A stretch of 64,000 nt of DNA from Persicaria tinctoria (taxonomy: Eukaryota > Streptophyta > Magnoliopsida > Caryophyllales > Polygonaceae): positions 36,469,373-36,533,372 of the forward strand of contig JBANSL010000008.1 of the NCBI GenBank assembly GCA_037127255.1. The letters run 5' to 3'. Below the pieces are notes generated by a model that saw nothing but the letters and a program-made list of their open reading frames with translations, made no database searches and was not told the DNA's origin. Made by a program: the position numbers and the translations under genes. Below, one piece after another: positions 1 through 10,267 of the stretch; the first letter of the stretch is position 1, and each line of letters opens with the position of its first letter.

Positions 1-147
1 ATGTGGCATTCAAGGGTGAACACCCGCCACGAAATTTGCCACGGTCAAAAATAATCGTCGCCAATGTCATTGCTATTGGCTACGAAAACAGCGTCGCCTG
101 ACATTCGTGGCTAAAAATCCGTAGCTATTTCCTGCTTTTTAGTAGTG
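1..147. mobile_element. CACTA (EnSpm/CMC) right terminus, first copy
   Basis: The segment ends at 147 with CTTTTTAGTAGTG, the mirror of a CACTACTAAAAAG terminus. It is preceded by alternating GCCACGAA / GTAGCTA subterminal motifs, which are typical of CACTA elements. The next three bases are ATA, a candidate 3-bp target-site copy. The left end lies before the window, so element length and coding content are unknown. Confidence 0.7.
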
Positions 148-289
148 ATATTAACTTTTTTTATTATTATTTGTCTATAATTTATTATCAAAAAATATTA
201 AGTTGTAAAAAAATAATTTTAAAAAGTTGATATTTTATATAGTTTTTAACTTATTAAAATACGTGTTAAAAAGTCAAACAACACGTAAT
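1..289 (+). repeat. Direct repeat, copy 1
   Basis: These 289 bases recur at 3018-3306 with the same length and only about ten substitutions by eye (about 97% identical). The repeat includes both the CACTA terminus (to 147) and 142 bases of its flank, so it cannot be explained by two independent transpositions. A segmental duplication of about 3 kb is the simplest reading. Confidence 0.85.
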
Positions 290-2412
290 AAGAATTTATT
301 AGTTAATAAAAGGTTTTATCAAACATTTATTCCTTACTTATATGAGCTTTTCACAAAACATTCATTTATAGTATTATAATAAGAATTTATTAGTTAATAT
401 AAGGTTTTATTAAACATTTAGTCATTACTTATATAGCATTTCCTCAAAACATATTCTTATGGTATTCTAATAAGAATTTATTACTTAGTATAAGGTTTTA
501 TTAGCTACTTATATGAGTTTTTCTCATAACATAACCTTATAGTATTATAATACGAATTTATTACTTAGTATAAGGTTTTATTAGTTATTTATATGAGTTT
601 TTCTCATAACATAACCTTATAGTATTATAATAAGAATTTATTACTTAGTATATGGTTTTATTAGTTACTTATATGCGTTTTGTTCAAAACATAACCTTAT
701 AGTATTATAATAAGAATTTATTACTTAGTATAAGGTTCCATTAGTTACTTATATGAGTTTTCCTCAAAACATTACCTTATAGTATTATAATAAGAATTTA
801 TTACTTAGTATAAGGTTTTATTAGTTACTTATATGAGTTTTCTTCAAAACATAACCTTATAGTATTATAATAAGAATTTATTACTTAGTATAAGGATTCA
901 TTAGTTACTTATATGAGTTTTCTTCAAAACATAACCTTATAGTATTATAATAAGAATTTATTACTCAGTATAAGGTTTCATTAGTTACTTATATGAGTTT
1001 TCCTCAAAACATTACCTTATAGTATTATAATAAGAATTTATTACTTAGTATAAGGTTTTATTAGTTACTTGTATGCGTTTTCTTCAAAACATAACCTTAT
1101 AGTATTATAATAAGAATTTATTACTTAGTATATGGTTTTATTAGCTACTTATATGAGTTTTCCTCAAAACATAACCTTATAGTATTATAATAAGAATTTA
1201 TTACTTAGTATAAGGTTTTATTAGTTACTTTTATGAGTTTTCTTCAAAACATAACCTTATAGTATTATAATAAGAATTTATTACTTAGTATAAGGTTTTA
1301 TTAGTTACTTATATGAGTTTTCTTCAAAACATAACCTTATAGTATTATAATAAGAATTTATTACTTAGTATAAGGTTTTATTAGTTACTTATATGAGTTT
1401 TCTTCAAAACATAACCTTATAGTATTATAATAAGAATTTATTACTTAGTATAAGGTTTCATTAGTTACTTATATGAGTTTTCCTCAAAACATTAGCTTAT
1501 AGTATTATAATAAGAATTTATTACTTAGTATAAGGTTTTATTAGTTACTTATATGAGTTTTCTTCAAAACATAACCTTATAGTATTATAATAAGAATTTA
1601 TTACTTAGTATAAGATTTCATTAGTTACTTATATGAGTTTTCCTCAAAACATTACCTTATAGTATTATAATAAGAATTTATTACTTAGTATAAGGTTTGA
1701 TTAGTTACTTATATGAGTTTTCTTCAAAACATAACCTTATAGTATTATAATAAGAATTTATTACTTAGTATAAGGTTTCATTAGTTACTTATATAAGTTT
1801 TCCTCAAAACATAACCTTATAGTATTATAATTAGAATTTTTTACTTAGTATAAGGTTTTATTAGTTACTTATATGAGTTTTCCTCAAAACATAACCTTAT
1901 AGTATTATATTAAGAATTTATTACTTAGTATAAGGTTTCATTAGTTACTTATATGAGTTTTCCTCAAAACATTACCTTATAGTATTATAATAAGAATTTA
2001 TTACTTAGTATAAGGTTTTATTAGTTACTTATATGAGTTTTCTTCAAAATATAACCTTATAGTATTATAATAAGAATTTATTACTTAGTATAAGGTTTTA
2101 TTAGCTACTTATATGAGTTTTCCTTAAAACATAACCTCATAGTATTATAATAAGAACTTATTATTTAGTATAAGGTTTTATTAGTTGCTTATACGAGTTT
2201 TCCTCAAAACATCTTCTTAGAGTATTATAATAAGAATTTCTTACTTAGTATAAGGTTTTTATTAGTTACTTATATGAGTTTTACACAAAACAAAACCTTA
2301 TTGTATTATAATAAGAATTTATTACTTAGTATAAGGTTTTATTATCTACTTATATGAGTTTTCCTCAAAACATACCATTATAATATTCTCATAAGAATTT
2401 ATTAATTAGTTT
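290..2412. repeat. 80-bp tandem satellite array (about 26 copies)
   Basis: An 80-bp unit repeats head to tail, with a core reading ACTTAGTATAAGG, TTAGTTACTTATATGAGTTT, TCAAAACATAACCTTATAG and TATTATAATAAGAATTTATT. Central copies are nearly identical, while the first units (290-480) and last units (after about 2200) are more diverged. That pattern is expected of an array homogenised by unequal exchange. The unit is very AT-rich and has no open reading frame. Confidence 0.95.
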
Positions 2413-2469
2413 TTTTTTGGTATAAATTTATTAATTAGTTAAAATATGCTTATTTTCAACACTTATAAT

Positions 2470-3164
2470 TTATATAAAAAAAACATTCATAGTCATATTT
2501 GGGCTCGTCAATGGGTAAATCGGGGAAAGTATAGTCATATTTGGGCCCATAATAAATTAAAGCCCATTTGAGTTCAATCGTAATAGCAACGGATTTAGCC
2601 ACGGACCGAGTCGTTGCTAAATCCACATTTCATTCTACGGGCTAATAAAGTAATTGGGCCGATCATATCTAATGGGCTTTTGATCCAAGTCGATCCCATA
2701 ACATTTGTTCTTCTTTGTTGGTCACGGATTCAGCTACAATTCAAGTCCACTAACCTCATGTCCGACCCGGCTACAAAAACCGATAAAAACCGATCCAAGG
2801 CCACTCACCTCGTGTCCATTCCATCGTCGGAATTCTGAAGCTGAATAGCCACGGATTTAGCCACGAAGTTGATGTTGTTGCCAGATCAGCATCAAATACA
2901 GCCACGGAATATGCGTTCGTAGCTAATGTCGTGGCTAATTACCACTACCATCCGGTTTTTCAGCCACGAACCCAGCCACGGACAGTGTATTCGTTGCTAA
3001 CAGCAACGAAGTTGATGACGTGGCATTCTTGGGTGAACACTCGCCACGAAATTTTCCACGGTAAAAAATAATCGTTGCCAATGTCATTGCTATTGGCTAC
3101 GAAAACAGCGTCGCCTGACATTCGTGGCTAAAAATCCGTAGCTATTTCCTGCTTTTTAGTAGTG
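2470..3164. mobile_element. CACTA terminal fragment, second copy
   Basis: From about 2583 the sequence is dense in subterminal motifs (GCCACGGA, GCCACGAA, CGTTGCTA in both orientations). It ends at 3164 with CTTTTTAGTAGTG followed by ATA. No CACTACTAAAAAG left end is visible between the 80-bp array and this terminus, so the copy is truncated on the left. The frame at 2614-2838 is incidental. No transposase was seen. Confidence 0.7.
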
Positions 3165-3306
3165 ATATTAACTTTTTTTATTATTATTTGTCTATAATCT
3201 ATTATCAAAAAATATTAAGTTGTAAAAAAATAATTTTAAAAAGTTGATATTTTATATAGTTTTTAACTTATTAAAATACGTGTTAAAAAGTCATACAACA
3301 CGTAAT
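3018..3306 (+). repeat. Direct repeat, copy 2
   Basis: Second copy of 1-289. It runs through the CACTA terminus into identical flank and stops at the same base where copy 1 gives way to the 80-bp array. Here it continues into unrelated AT-rich DNA. Confidence 0.85.
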
Positions 3307-3805
3307 TTGGATCGGAGAGAGCATTTATTTCTTTCTTTTTAATATAGACATTTAACTTTCAGATGGAATATAAAATACTCAGTATAAAATATGGTAATTA
3401 AACTCCCATTGTAATTTCCCCCACAAAATTATCAATAAACGAATATTTTGACCTCATATCCATTCACTCAACTCAAAATTAGAATAAATCAATACTATTA
3501 ATAATTATCTATATCTATATCAAGAAGTATATATATTTTTAATTAAAGAAAGTGTGTTAATTATATAAATAAAATTATTCATAATTATTATTAATAATAT
3601 TAATTATAATGTGTATTTCCGTTTAAGGTTGATCTAAGCTTTGGAAAATCTGTCATATATTTATAAACTTGTTAAAATTAAATCAATTTTTTTAATAGTT
3701 ATTTTTTTTTTCAAATTCAGTACAGATGTATAAAGAATTAAAGACGCGTATAGACATATAAAGATGGTTCCTGGAGTGTCGGTCGCGCAGACCGGGATTT
3801 ATAAT
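3307..3805. other. AT-rich intergenic DNA
   Basis: Very AT-rich stretch between the CACTA copy and the first foldback MULE. No coding, RNA or repeat feature was recognised apart from simple TA runs. Confidence 0.6.
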
Positions 3806-3814
3806 TTAATTTAA

Positions 3815-3990
3815 CGGAAATTTCGCGAGGTGCCCTCGTGGTATTGCAATTTTCGTCGGGTGTACAGAAGTTTGACATATTTCGCGTGGTACCCCTGACG
3901 TTTGGGTTGATTTTGCCTCGCGCCCTTAGGGGTTAAAATTGACGGAAGAAAGATGGCTCCGTTTGATTTGAATTAAGAAAACAAGAAAAG
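3815..3990 (+). repeat. MULE-1 left terminal inverted repeat
   Basis: It matches the inverse of 8262-8439 with only a few differences. Inside it a motif of about 15 bases (TTTCGCGAGGT / TTTCGCGTGGTACCCC) recurs, so the TIR is itself built from short imperfect repeats. Confidence 0.88.
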
Positions 3991-4059
3991 AAAGAAACAA
4001 AGCGAGAAAAGAAAGAAATAGAGACGAACGAAGGCAGGAGGGAAACGACTCACAGTCTG

Positions 4060-4700
4060 AAGGAGGACGAAGGCAGAAGGAGTTAGAAGTGGCCGCCGGC
4101 AAATCCATCTCGTGGTGATGGAGGACGTCGAGCATATGGGGGACGCCGTGCAGAGAGGGGGACCAACCTACAATCGGGCAGAAAATCTTGTGGTGATGGA
4201 GGCAATCGACAAGGAAGGTAACCACGACCGGACTTCTAGGCCGCTGACCGGAGTTATAGTTGGCGGTGGTATGAGGTTAGTGCTGGAAATTTCTCCCCTT
4301 TCCTAAAATTACAAGGGTTAGGTTGAATTTTCTTTAACACTGTTAGTTTGTCATAGAAATTGGGGGCTAGGGTTAGTGCTGGAAACTTGTTCGTTTGTCA
4401 TGGAAATTGGAGAAGTTTCATTGTGTGAATTGTTATTTTTTGAACATGGAAATCAGAAATTGAGAACTTGGACTGTGGAAATGGAAAACGCTGAAACAGA
4501 AGTCGATGTGTGTGACCATGATGGGTTATAATCAGTGAGGTCCCCTTACTAAATGCTGACTTTAATTGCTTCTTCATTGGGTTAACCATTGCTTGATTAT
4601 TTCAGCAGGTGTTCTTCGACTTCTTGTACTATCATGCTTCCTTGTTCTATTTATCATCATCAGCTTCTTTTAAATCGAAACTCTAAAGCTCAGTTACCTT
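4060..4700. other. MULE-1 left-arm interior, exon-like GC-rich segment
   Basis: A GC-rich purine-biased stretch (about 4020-4270) follows the left TIR and holds a 64-codon frame (4112-4306). A GTGGTGATGGAGG motif occurs twice, near 4112 and 4190. The corresponding right-arm segment carries a splice-donor-like sequence, so this may be an ancient captured 5' exon. No protein family was recognised. Confidence 0.35.
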
Positions 4701-4779
4701 ATGACAAGCTCAGTTAGTTGGTAAAGAATTTTTCGTTGTTCAATTGGATGTGGTTTTGAATGTAAGGAATTATGACAAC

Positions 4780-5370
4780 ATAAGTCTTAATGGCTACATA
4801 AGTTATGTCAGAAAGTGAATCAAGGTTGCAAAACAAGCTGAATGGAATGTACAAAACTGAAAACAAAAATACAGAAATCAGATTACATATAAAATTGAAT
4901 GCACAGACTGAAATTGATGCAAACTGAATGCAGGTTAGAAAGCTGAGTATGAATACAGAAATAACATAATGCAGAAACTGAAATTGATGCAAAAATACAG
5001 TGTACAGAAGCTGAATACAGAATACATAAAAATAATACAGAAAAACATAATCTGAAATACAGTATATAGAAGCTGAAGTATAGAATACATAAAATCTGAA
5101 ATACAGAAAATAATGCAGAACCTGAAATACAGAAAATCAGAAATTCAGAACAGATAAAATCTGAAATACAGAATACATAAACTAAAACACAGAATACAGA
5201 AAAAACAAAAAATCTGTAAAATTCATGCAAAAACTAAAATATAGAAAATCTAAAATACAGAATACATAAAATCTGAAAAATTGAAATACAGAATGCATAA
5301 ACTAAAATACATAAAACAGAGAAAACTAAAAATCTGAAAAATTAATGCAGAAACTGAAATACAAAAAAAA
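4780..5370. repeat. Low-complexity ACAGAA / CTGAAATACAGAA repeats
   Basis: Dozens of short degenerate repeats (GAAATACAGAA, AAAATCTGAAA, ACATAAA). They keep long spurious frames open on the minus strand (for example 4714-4992 and 4883-5230), which I do not regard as genes. Confidence 0.8.
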
Positions 5371-5408
5371 ATTGGTTGATATTTTACGAAATGACTTTAT
5401 TTTATTTT

Positions 5409-5478
5409 GGCCTATTAGCTCAAATGGTAGAGCAATGTGTTGTACACATTGATGTGGGTTCAAATCCCACATAGGCTA
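5409..5478 (+). tRNA. tRNA-like sequence T1 (not a canonical tRNA)
   Basis: Acceptor strands GGCCTAT and ATAGGCT pair. The D arm is GCTC/GAGC and the T arm is GTGGG/CCCAC with loop TTCAAAT. Box A (TAGCTCAAATGG) and box B (GGTTCAAATCC) each miss the polymerase III consensus by one base. The anticodon arm is short: the 6-bp stem AATGTG/CACATT closes a 5-base loop, and forcing a 7-base loop would give a UGU anticodon. A TTTTTT run at 5484-5489 could terminate polymerase III. It is probably a tRNA-derived module rather than a working tRNA. Confidence 0.6.
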
Positions 5479-5489
5479 CAATCTTTTTT

Positions 5490-6850
5490 AGTGATTGTAA
5501 TCTCGCATTGAAAGTGTGTAGTTTTAATGTTTGCAGATCATACGTCATATATATAAGGTTTATTTAGTTATCTAGGTGGTTTAATCAGTTCAAAAAAGGG
5601 AAAAGCAAACCAAACTTTACCCTTTTCACAAAACTAGAGCAGGCAAACTTCATTTGGGACGGATTTGTTTATAGAGATTAGAGACCTACCAGTAATAAGC
5701 TCAAAGAAAATGAAATTGAAGGTTTCTGAAAAATGGATCTTAGTAAAGTATAAGATGTGCATTCCAATTTTTTTTGTTAAACCATGGTCTTCAATTATTT
5801 TTATTAAACCATGGATCTTTAATTTTCATTAGAGTATCTATTGTTATCTAGATTGCAAATAGCAATAATATTTACGATTATGACAACATACATAATGAGC
5901 AAACATGACAAGTGAGAATAATATCACTCTCCCATAGCAAATTATAGACATAAAAAATTGTAACGGTATGATATTAAAGCCTATGTGGGATTCGAACCCA
6001 CACCATGTGTATGAGAACACGTTGCTCTTCCAATATTTAAGCTAATAGGCTGAAATCATTATCTCTCATTCACTTGAGTATTCAACATATAAGCACAAAG
6101 CACAATCAATCACAATGTGCAAATCAGAGACGAGCCTCAAATAATTGGCTGATTGAGAGTCAAGAATGCAAAATTTAAGAGATTACACACCCATTTGCTA
6201 TAACACTGAAAATCAAATCAATTCACCTCCTCAAATGTGCTTATACACTTTATATCAAGACCTAGCATCTTCCACATTAGTACTTACAACTGACTGATTT
6301 TTTAGTGCATGAAAAAACAGAATTGAATTGAATTGCTTACCTTGTTAAACTGATACAAATGTACTTACCAAGAACATATTGCTTACCTTGTTGAAGAATA
6401 TAAAGGTTGCCCATTGGCTTAATATTGAGGTGTCAAAATAGTGCATTAAAATTCATTCACATACAAACTGACTATAGCAATTTCACATGTAACATTTCAG
6501 TAAAGGAATGTTTGTAGCAATTTCACATCAAAACCCCCAATGCCACATCACAAGAAAACACCCCAATTTCAAATTGACTTCACCAATTTCACATCACAAG
6601 AAAACCCCAATTTCAAACTGACTGCATCAATTTCAACCTAAACCCTAAATTTCAGTAAAGGGGAAATATGTCAAGCACTAACCTGAATATAATATCTAAA
6701 TTTGCAAACCAACAATGTCAAAAAGAATATAAAGTCTAAATGCTCACTGAATATAATAGCTAAATGCCCACTGCAATTTGCAAATTCTCACTGAATATAA
6801 TAGCTAAATTCTAACATTTACAAAAATGCAAATGCCCATCTAAACACAAA
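5490..6850. other. MULE-1 centre and right-arm interior
   Basis: Apart from T2 this part has no credible coding content. The 6500-6680 portion, with several CACATCACAAGAAAA and CCCCAATTTCAAA repeats, is partly the inverse of left-arm DNA near 4270-4420, supporting a foldback structure well inside the obvious TIRs. Confidence 0.5.
5977..6052 (-). tRNA. tRNA-like sequence T2, convergent with T1
   Basis: On the minus strand it has the same GCCTATTAGCT start, ATAGGCT end and GTGGG/CCCAC T arm, with a perfect box B (GGTTCGAATCC). Box A is disturbed by a few extra bases in the D loop. The anticodon arm is irregular (stem GTGT/ACAC) with CTCAT in the loop. A minus-strand TTTTTT lies about 25 bases downstream. 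Its 3' end faces that of T1 across about 500 bp, inside the same MULE. Confidence 0.6.
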
Positions 6851-6854
6851 GTCA

Positions 6855-7735
6855 GGGCTTGTTTGGGATGGGTATATAGATATAGGCTATGGGTATAGAA
6901 AGCCCAATATCTATATACCCTGTTTGGTATATTTAGTCAAATTAGTATATGGATATGGATCCTATATCTCCTATCTACTTATTCAAGGGTTTTTCTCACA
7001 TTTGGATATCTATCAAATTTGGGGGATATGGGGATATAGGAAAAAGACGCTTTTGCTCGCTCGCTTCCATTGCCGGGTACTGAGCAGATACAATTTCTTC
7101 TCCTTCTTCTTCTTCTCTAGAGATCTGCTCACTATTACAACTGGTCAAACTTGCATCTGTGTTAAGTGCTGTTCGAATTTGTTTTAGGGTTCGATTTTTT
7201 TTTCCGCTTGCATCCGTTCTCCTTCTCTATGCTGTTCGAAATTGCTGCTCGAATTTTATGCTGTAATCACTTGTATCTGCTCGACTTTATGCTGTGTGAA
7301 ATCGATTCGAATCAATTTCTGTTCGAATTTTTTTTTTCAAACGAATGTCACTTGTATTCTGTTCGAAGGAGGGTTCAAAATTTATTTTTTTTCGCTTGCA
7401 TAGTTGCATCTGATATTCTCTATGCTGTACGAAATTAAAATGGTCCTAATTATTTTGTTGTTCTCTAATTTGTTCGAACATTGACCATTAGGGGTTTGAA
7501 ATTTATTTTTTCACCTGTATGTTGTTTGAACATGTCGAAAGTTACAAGGTTTTTGGTTCATTTTGATTACATTTTCTCTTTTTGTTTTATTTTGATATCT
7601 ATATACCCTTTCCAAACGACAGATATAGGATATAGATATCAATCTCATACCCATACCCAATACCCATAGCCTAACATCTATATCTCATACCCATAGCCTA
7701 TATCCTATATCTATATACCCTTTCCAAACGGGCCC
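6855..7735. mobile_element. PIF/Harbinger-type (Tourist-like) element nested in MULE-1
   Basis: The termini GGGCTTGTTTGG and CCAAACGGGCCC are inverted. They are followed inward by matching GGGTATATAGATATAGG / CCTATATCTATATACCC, and flanked by the 3-bp target copy TCA (6852-6854 and 7736-7738). The T-rich interior has short open frames (for example 6924-7187 and 7166-7438) with no recognisable DDE transposase. The GGGCC-GTTTGG terminus with a TNA target fits the Harbinger group. Confidence 0.75.
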
Positions 7736-7739
7736 TCAG

Positions 7740-8261
7740 TTTGATAGATAGATAAATAACCAATTTCGTCCTGCAACAAACAAAAGCATCCATTCAATTT
7801 CGTCCTGCAACAAAAGCATCAAGACATGCACCCAATTCAACAAAAGCATCAACACACCTAATTCGTCCTGCAACAAACAACTAACCCCTAAATTCGTCCT
7901 GCAATTTTTTTTCAATGAAGCTTTGTGGACGATTCGGCACCGATTACTAACCCCTAAATCTCAAAACCCTAGATTAAATCGGGAGATACTCAAGAGTTCG
8001 AATCATCCATTCAATTTCAACAATTCGAATCCTCACCCGAACCCCTAAATCCCCAAACCCTAGATTAAAGTAAGAGATACTCACCTGTCTCGCCGTTGCC
8101 CTCAGTCTCCACCGCCGCCCTCTAGCAGCAACTTCGTTCGTCGACCTTGGCACTTCTCTCGAGCTTTCTTCGACCTTCGTCTTCCTTTCTCTCGACCGTT
8201 CTTTCCTTCGCACTTCTCTGGTCTTCTGTCTGGTTGCGTTCCTTTCTCTCGACCTTCGTCT
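7740..8261 (-). other. MULE-1 right-arm exon-like segment with splice donor
   Basis: On the minus strand a GC-rich leader (8261 to about 8085) ends in CAGGTGAGTA, a near-perfect plant splice donor, followed by AATCTAGGGTTTGGGGATTT. The left arm of the second foldback MULE has the same arrangement near 54255-54290, so this is a conserved part of the element. At 7760-7910 there are short direct repeats of AATTCGTCCTGCAACAAA. No protein family was recognised in the 79-codon minus frame. Confidence 0.45.
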
Positions 8262-8439
8262 TTCTTTTCTTTTTTTCTTAATTCAAATCAAACGGAGCCA
8301 TCTTTCTTCCGTCAATTTTAACCCTTAAGGGCGCGAGGCAAAATCAACCCAAACGTCAGGGGTACCACGCGAAATATGTCAAACTTCTGTATACCCGGCG
8401 AAAATTGCAATACCACGAGGGTACCTCGCGAAATTTCCG
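8262..8439 (-). repeat. MULE-1 right terminal inverted repeat
   Basis: Inverse counterpart of 3815-3990, immediately followed by the TTAATTTAA target copy. Confidence 0.88.
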
Positions 8440-8448
8440 TTAATTTAA

Positions 8449-9248
8449 TTATTCTAATCAAAACTATTATATTAATGAATTAAAAAAATAATTAACACCT
8501 GCACATTTTTGGTTACGTTTACAGACTGGTGTGGTGTCGATGGCACGTGGTTTTGTATTGTTTTGACCTCCGGAGGTTTAAGACTTGTTAAAATGAACAT
8601 GTGTTCTTAAACATAATTAAATTACAATGAATTGAAAGCAATTGCAAACTTTTCCATCAAAATTAGTAAAGAGGTTCTCTTTTGAAAACTCAATCAATCT
8701 GGAAAACTTTTTGCCTAAATATTAACAGTTAATTTAAAAATTGAAACAAGCCCAAAAAAAAATATTTTGAGGTAGTAAGAAGAAGTAGCCATTTGTACAA
8801 GTTTTAATAAAATATTCTACTTTAAAAAAATATCAATATAGATCATTATAAACATCTACCTAGAAAATAAAAAAACTCATTTACTTTTAAAACAAAAAAT
8901 ATCATTTAAAAAAACCATTTTATTTTAGAACATGCGTGTAATTAAGCGTAAATGTGACAACATCATGTATAATTCTATTCATGTGGCATCTATGTGCTCC
9001 ATTTGTGCAAGTCAATTCAATATAGAGTAGGCACAATCATCCTTCTTACATGCACTTTACCTTGGGCTTGGCCCATAAGTTTTGGGTCATGTACAGTTAA
9101 TTAATAAAATCACCAATCAAAATCATGTGTAAAAGGTAGGTTATATGACATACTACTAGTAGTTAGTAGTTACCTATTTGAGGTAGATGGTACGTACGGT
9201 TAAGCATTGCCATAGGGTTCATACAAATAAGTGCAATAGAGTATATAT
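8449..9248. other. Intergenic DNA without recognised features
   Basis: AT-rich sequence of about 800 bases. No coding, RNA or transposon end was recognised. Confidence 0.5.
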
Positions 9249-9281
9249 GCGCGCGCACACACACACAAAAAAAAAAAATCC
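9249..9281. repeat. GC / CA microsatellite followed by poly-A
   Basis: A GCGCGC run grades into (CA)n and then an A run. Confidence 0.85.
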
Positions 9282-9312
9282 TGGGCGACAACCGCGACAT
9301 GAAGTTGCTCTC

Positions 9313-9818
9313 CTAAAGAGCCTTCAAAAGTGGGTATTCTTCGACAAGTTCTAGCTCTAATAATGTATTGTATTCATCCTGTGGTGTCCAAAGAACCTCG
9401 ACACCCTGCAAAAGACGACATTATAGCAAGATATAACTCAGAACCCTGTTATACTTATATTGTAGTAACCGCAATGTACAAGTTTAGAACTCGATTCAAC
9501 GCTTACATACCCTGATTCGACTACAAGGGAGACATCCCAGCTTTTCTAGTGCAATTTTCAAGTCCTTACTTCCATTTATGATGGGCAACTTATGTACATT
9601 TTCAACCGCCACCAATATCGTAACCTGAAATAGTACTAGTAACCTTATATAAATATATAAGGTTTGGTAAGCTATTCGTCTACATACTGCAAAATGAACG
9701 AGCTCAAATTCAAACTTTGTTTAAAGCATCAACCAACAATGGTTGCCGTAAAACTTACATATGAATAAGCAGAGACACAATAACTTGGATGGCGCAACAA
9801 CGCAATTAATAGTTGTAT
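9313..9818 (-). pseudogene. DUF1517-type gene fragment, three C-terminal exons
   Basis: Three minus-strand exons have good GT-AG borders: 9818-9759 (ALLRHPSYC-like), 9624-9511 (LVAVENVHKLPIINGSKDL, then ALEKLG) and 9405-9313 (VEVLWTPQDEYNTL to EYPLLKAL and a TAG stop). Their order and wording match the C-terminus of plant chloroplast DUF1517 proteins (relatives of FLAP1). This family call rests on remembered motifs. The middle of the gene appears missing: only about 400 bp separate these exons from a possible first exon at 10268-10490. It could be a decayed host gene or a transposon-carried fragment. Confidence 0.6.
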
Positions 9819-10267
9819 CTGCAACATATATGGATTGGAACAACATACGTAATATATTCAATGGATGATAAGAAGCTACTGAAGTTGTACGTAAGAGATG
9901 ATGGTATTGTTTGAAGAACTACTAAACGTACATGGAATATATAAATTCGGTCATGAAATACGTACAATTGGTCTTACCTGTCAACACATAACTCATTCCT
10001 TTAGGAGTACCTGAAGCTTGAGCACACTCATCATCTGAGATCTCCGCGAGTCAATCAAATCAACCAGTTGGAGGGCTAAGCCCATTGAAAGGGCCAAACC
10101 AATGATCAGCAAGGAGGAACCATACCCATACCATTATACCAATGCAATCATAATCATTGACAGGGTCATGCATGCTAATACAAATTCCATGCATTGAGGA
10201 TGGCATACCCATTATTGCCCGCCCAATTAGTCCGATTCGGGTCGGGTATCCGCATTGAATGCGGGCT
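9819..10267. other. Spacer within the DUF1517 remnant
   Basis: No exon with family motifs was recognised here. A donor-like CAGGTAAGA occurs on the minus strand near 9977-9985. Confidence 0.4.

Larger units (their letters stand above)
3815..8439. mobile_element. Foldback Mutator-like element (MULE-1), 4.6 kb
   Basis: The element starts CGGAAATTTCGCGAGGT and ends with its inverse. It is flanked by an exact 9-bp target-site duplication TTAATTTAA (3806-3814 and 8440-8448), the size made by Mutator-like transposases. The outer about 175 bp of the arms are nearly identical inverted copies. More diverged inverted similarity continues inward: for example the GGTTAGTGCT...TTCCCCTTT stretch near 4274-4300 is mirrored near 6655-6690. 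Without the nested Harbinger element, the two arms outside the tRNA-like pair are about 1.6 and 1.5 kb. No MURA transposase was recognised, so it is non-autonomous. Confidence 0.88.

Noticed and set aside
290..2412. Possible CRISPR-like repeat-spacer array
   Set aside because: The whole 80-bp unit repeats without unique spacers, in a eukaryotic transposon context; it is a satellite.
4714..5230. Minus-strand frames of 92 and 115 codons
   Set aside because: Kept open by ACAGAA low-complexity DNA; composition is Phe/Cys/Ser-rich nonsense without conserved motifs.
5409..5478. T1 as a functional tRNA-Thr(UGU)
   Set aside because: The UGU reading needs a stem that removes base 26, and the related copies have 4-6-base loops with different triplets; a decoding tRNA is unlikely.
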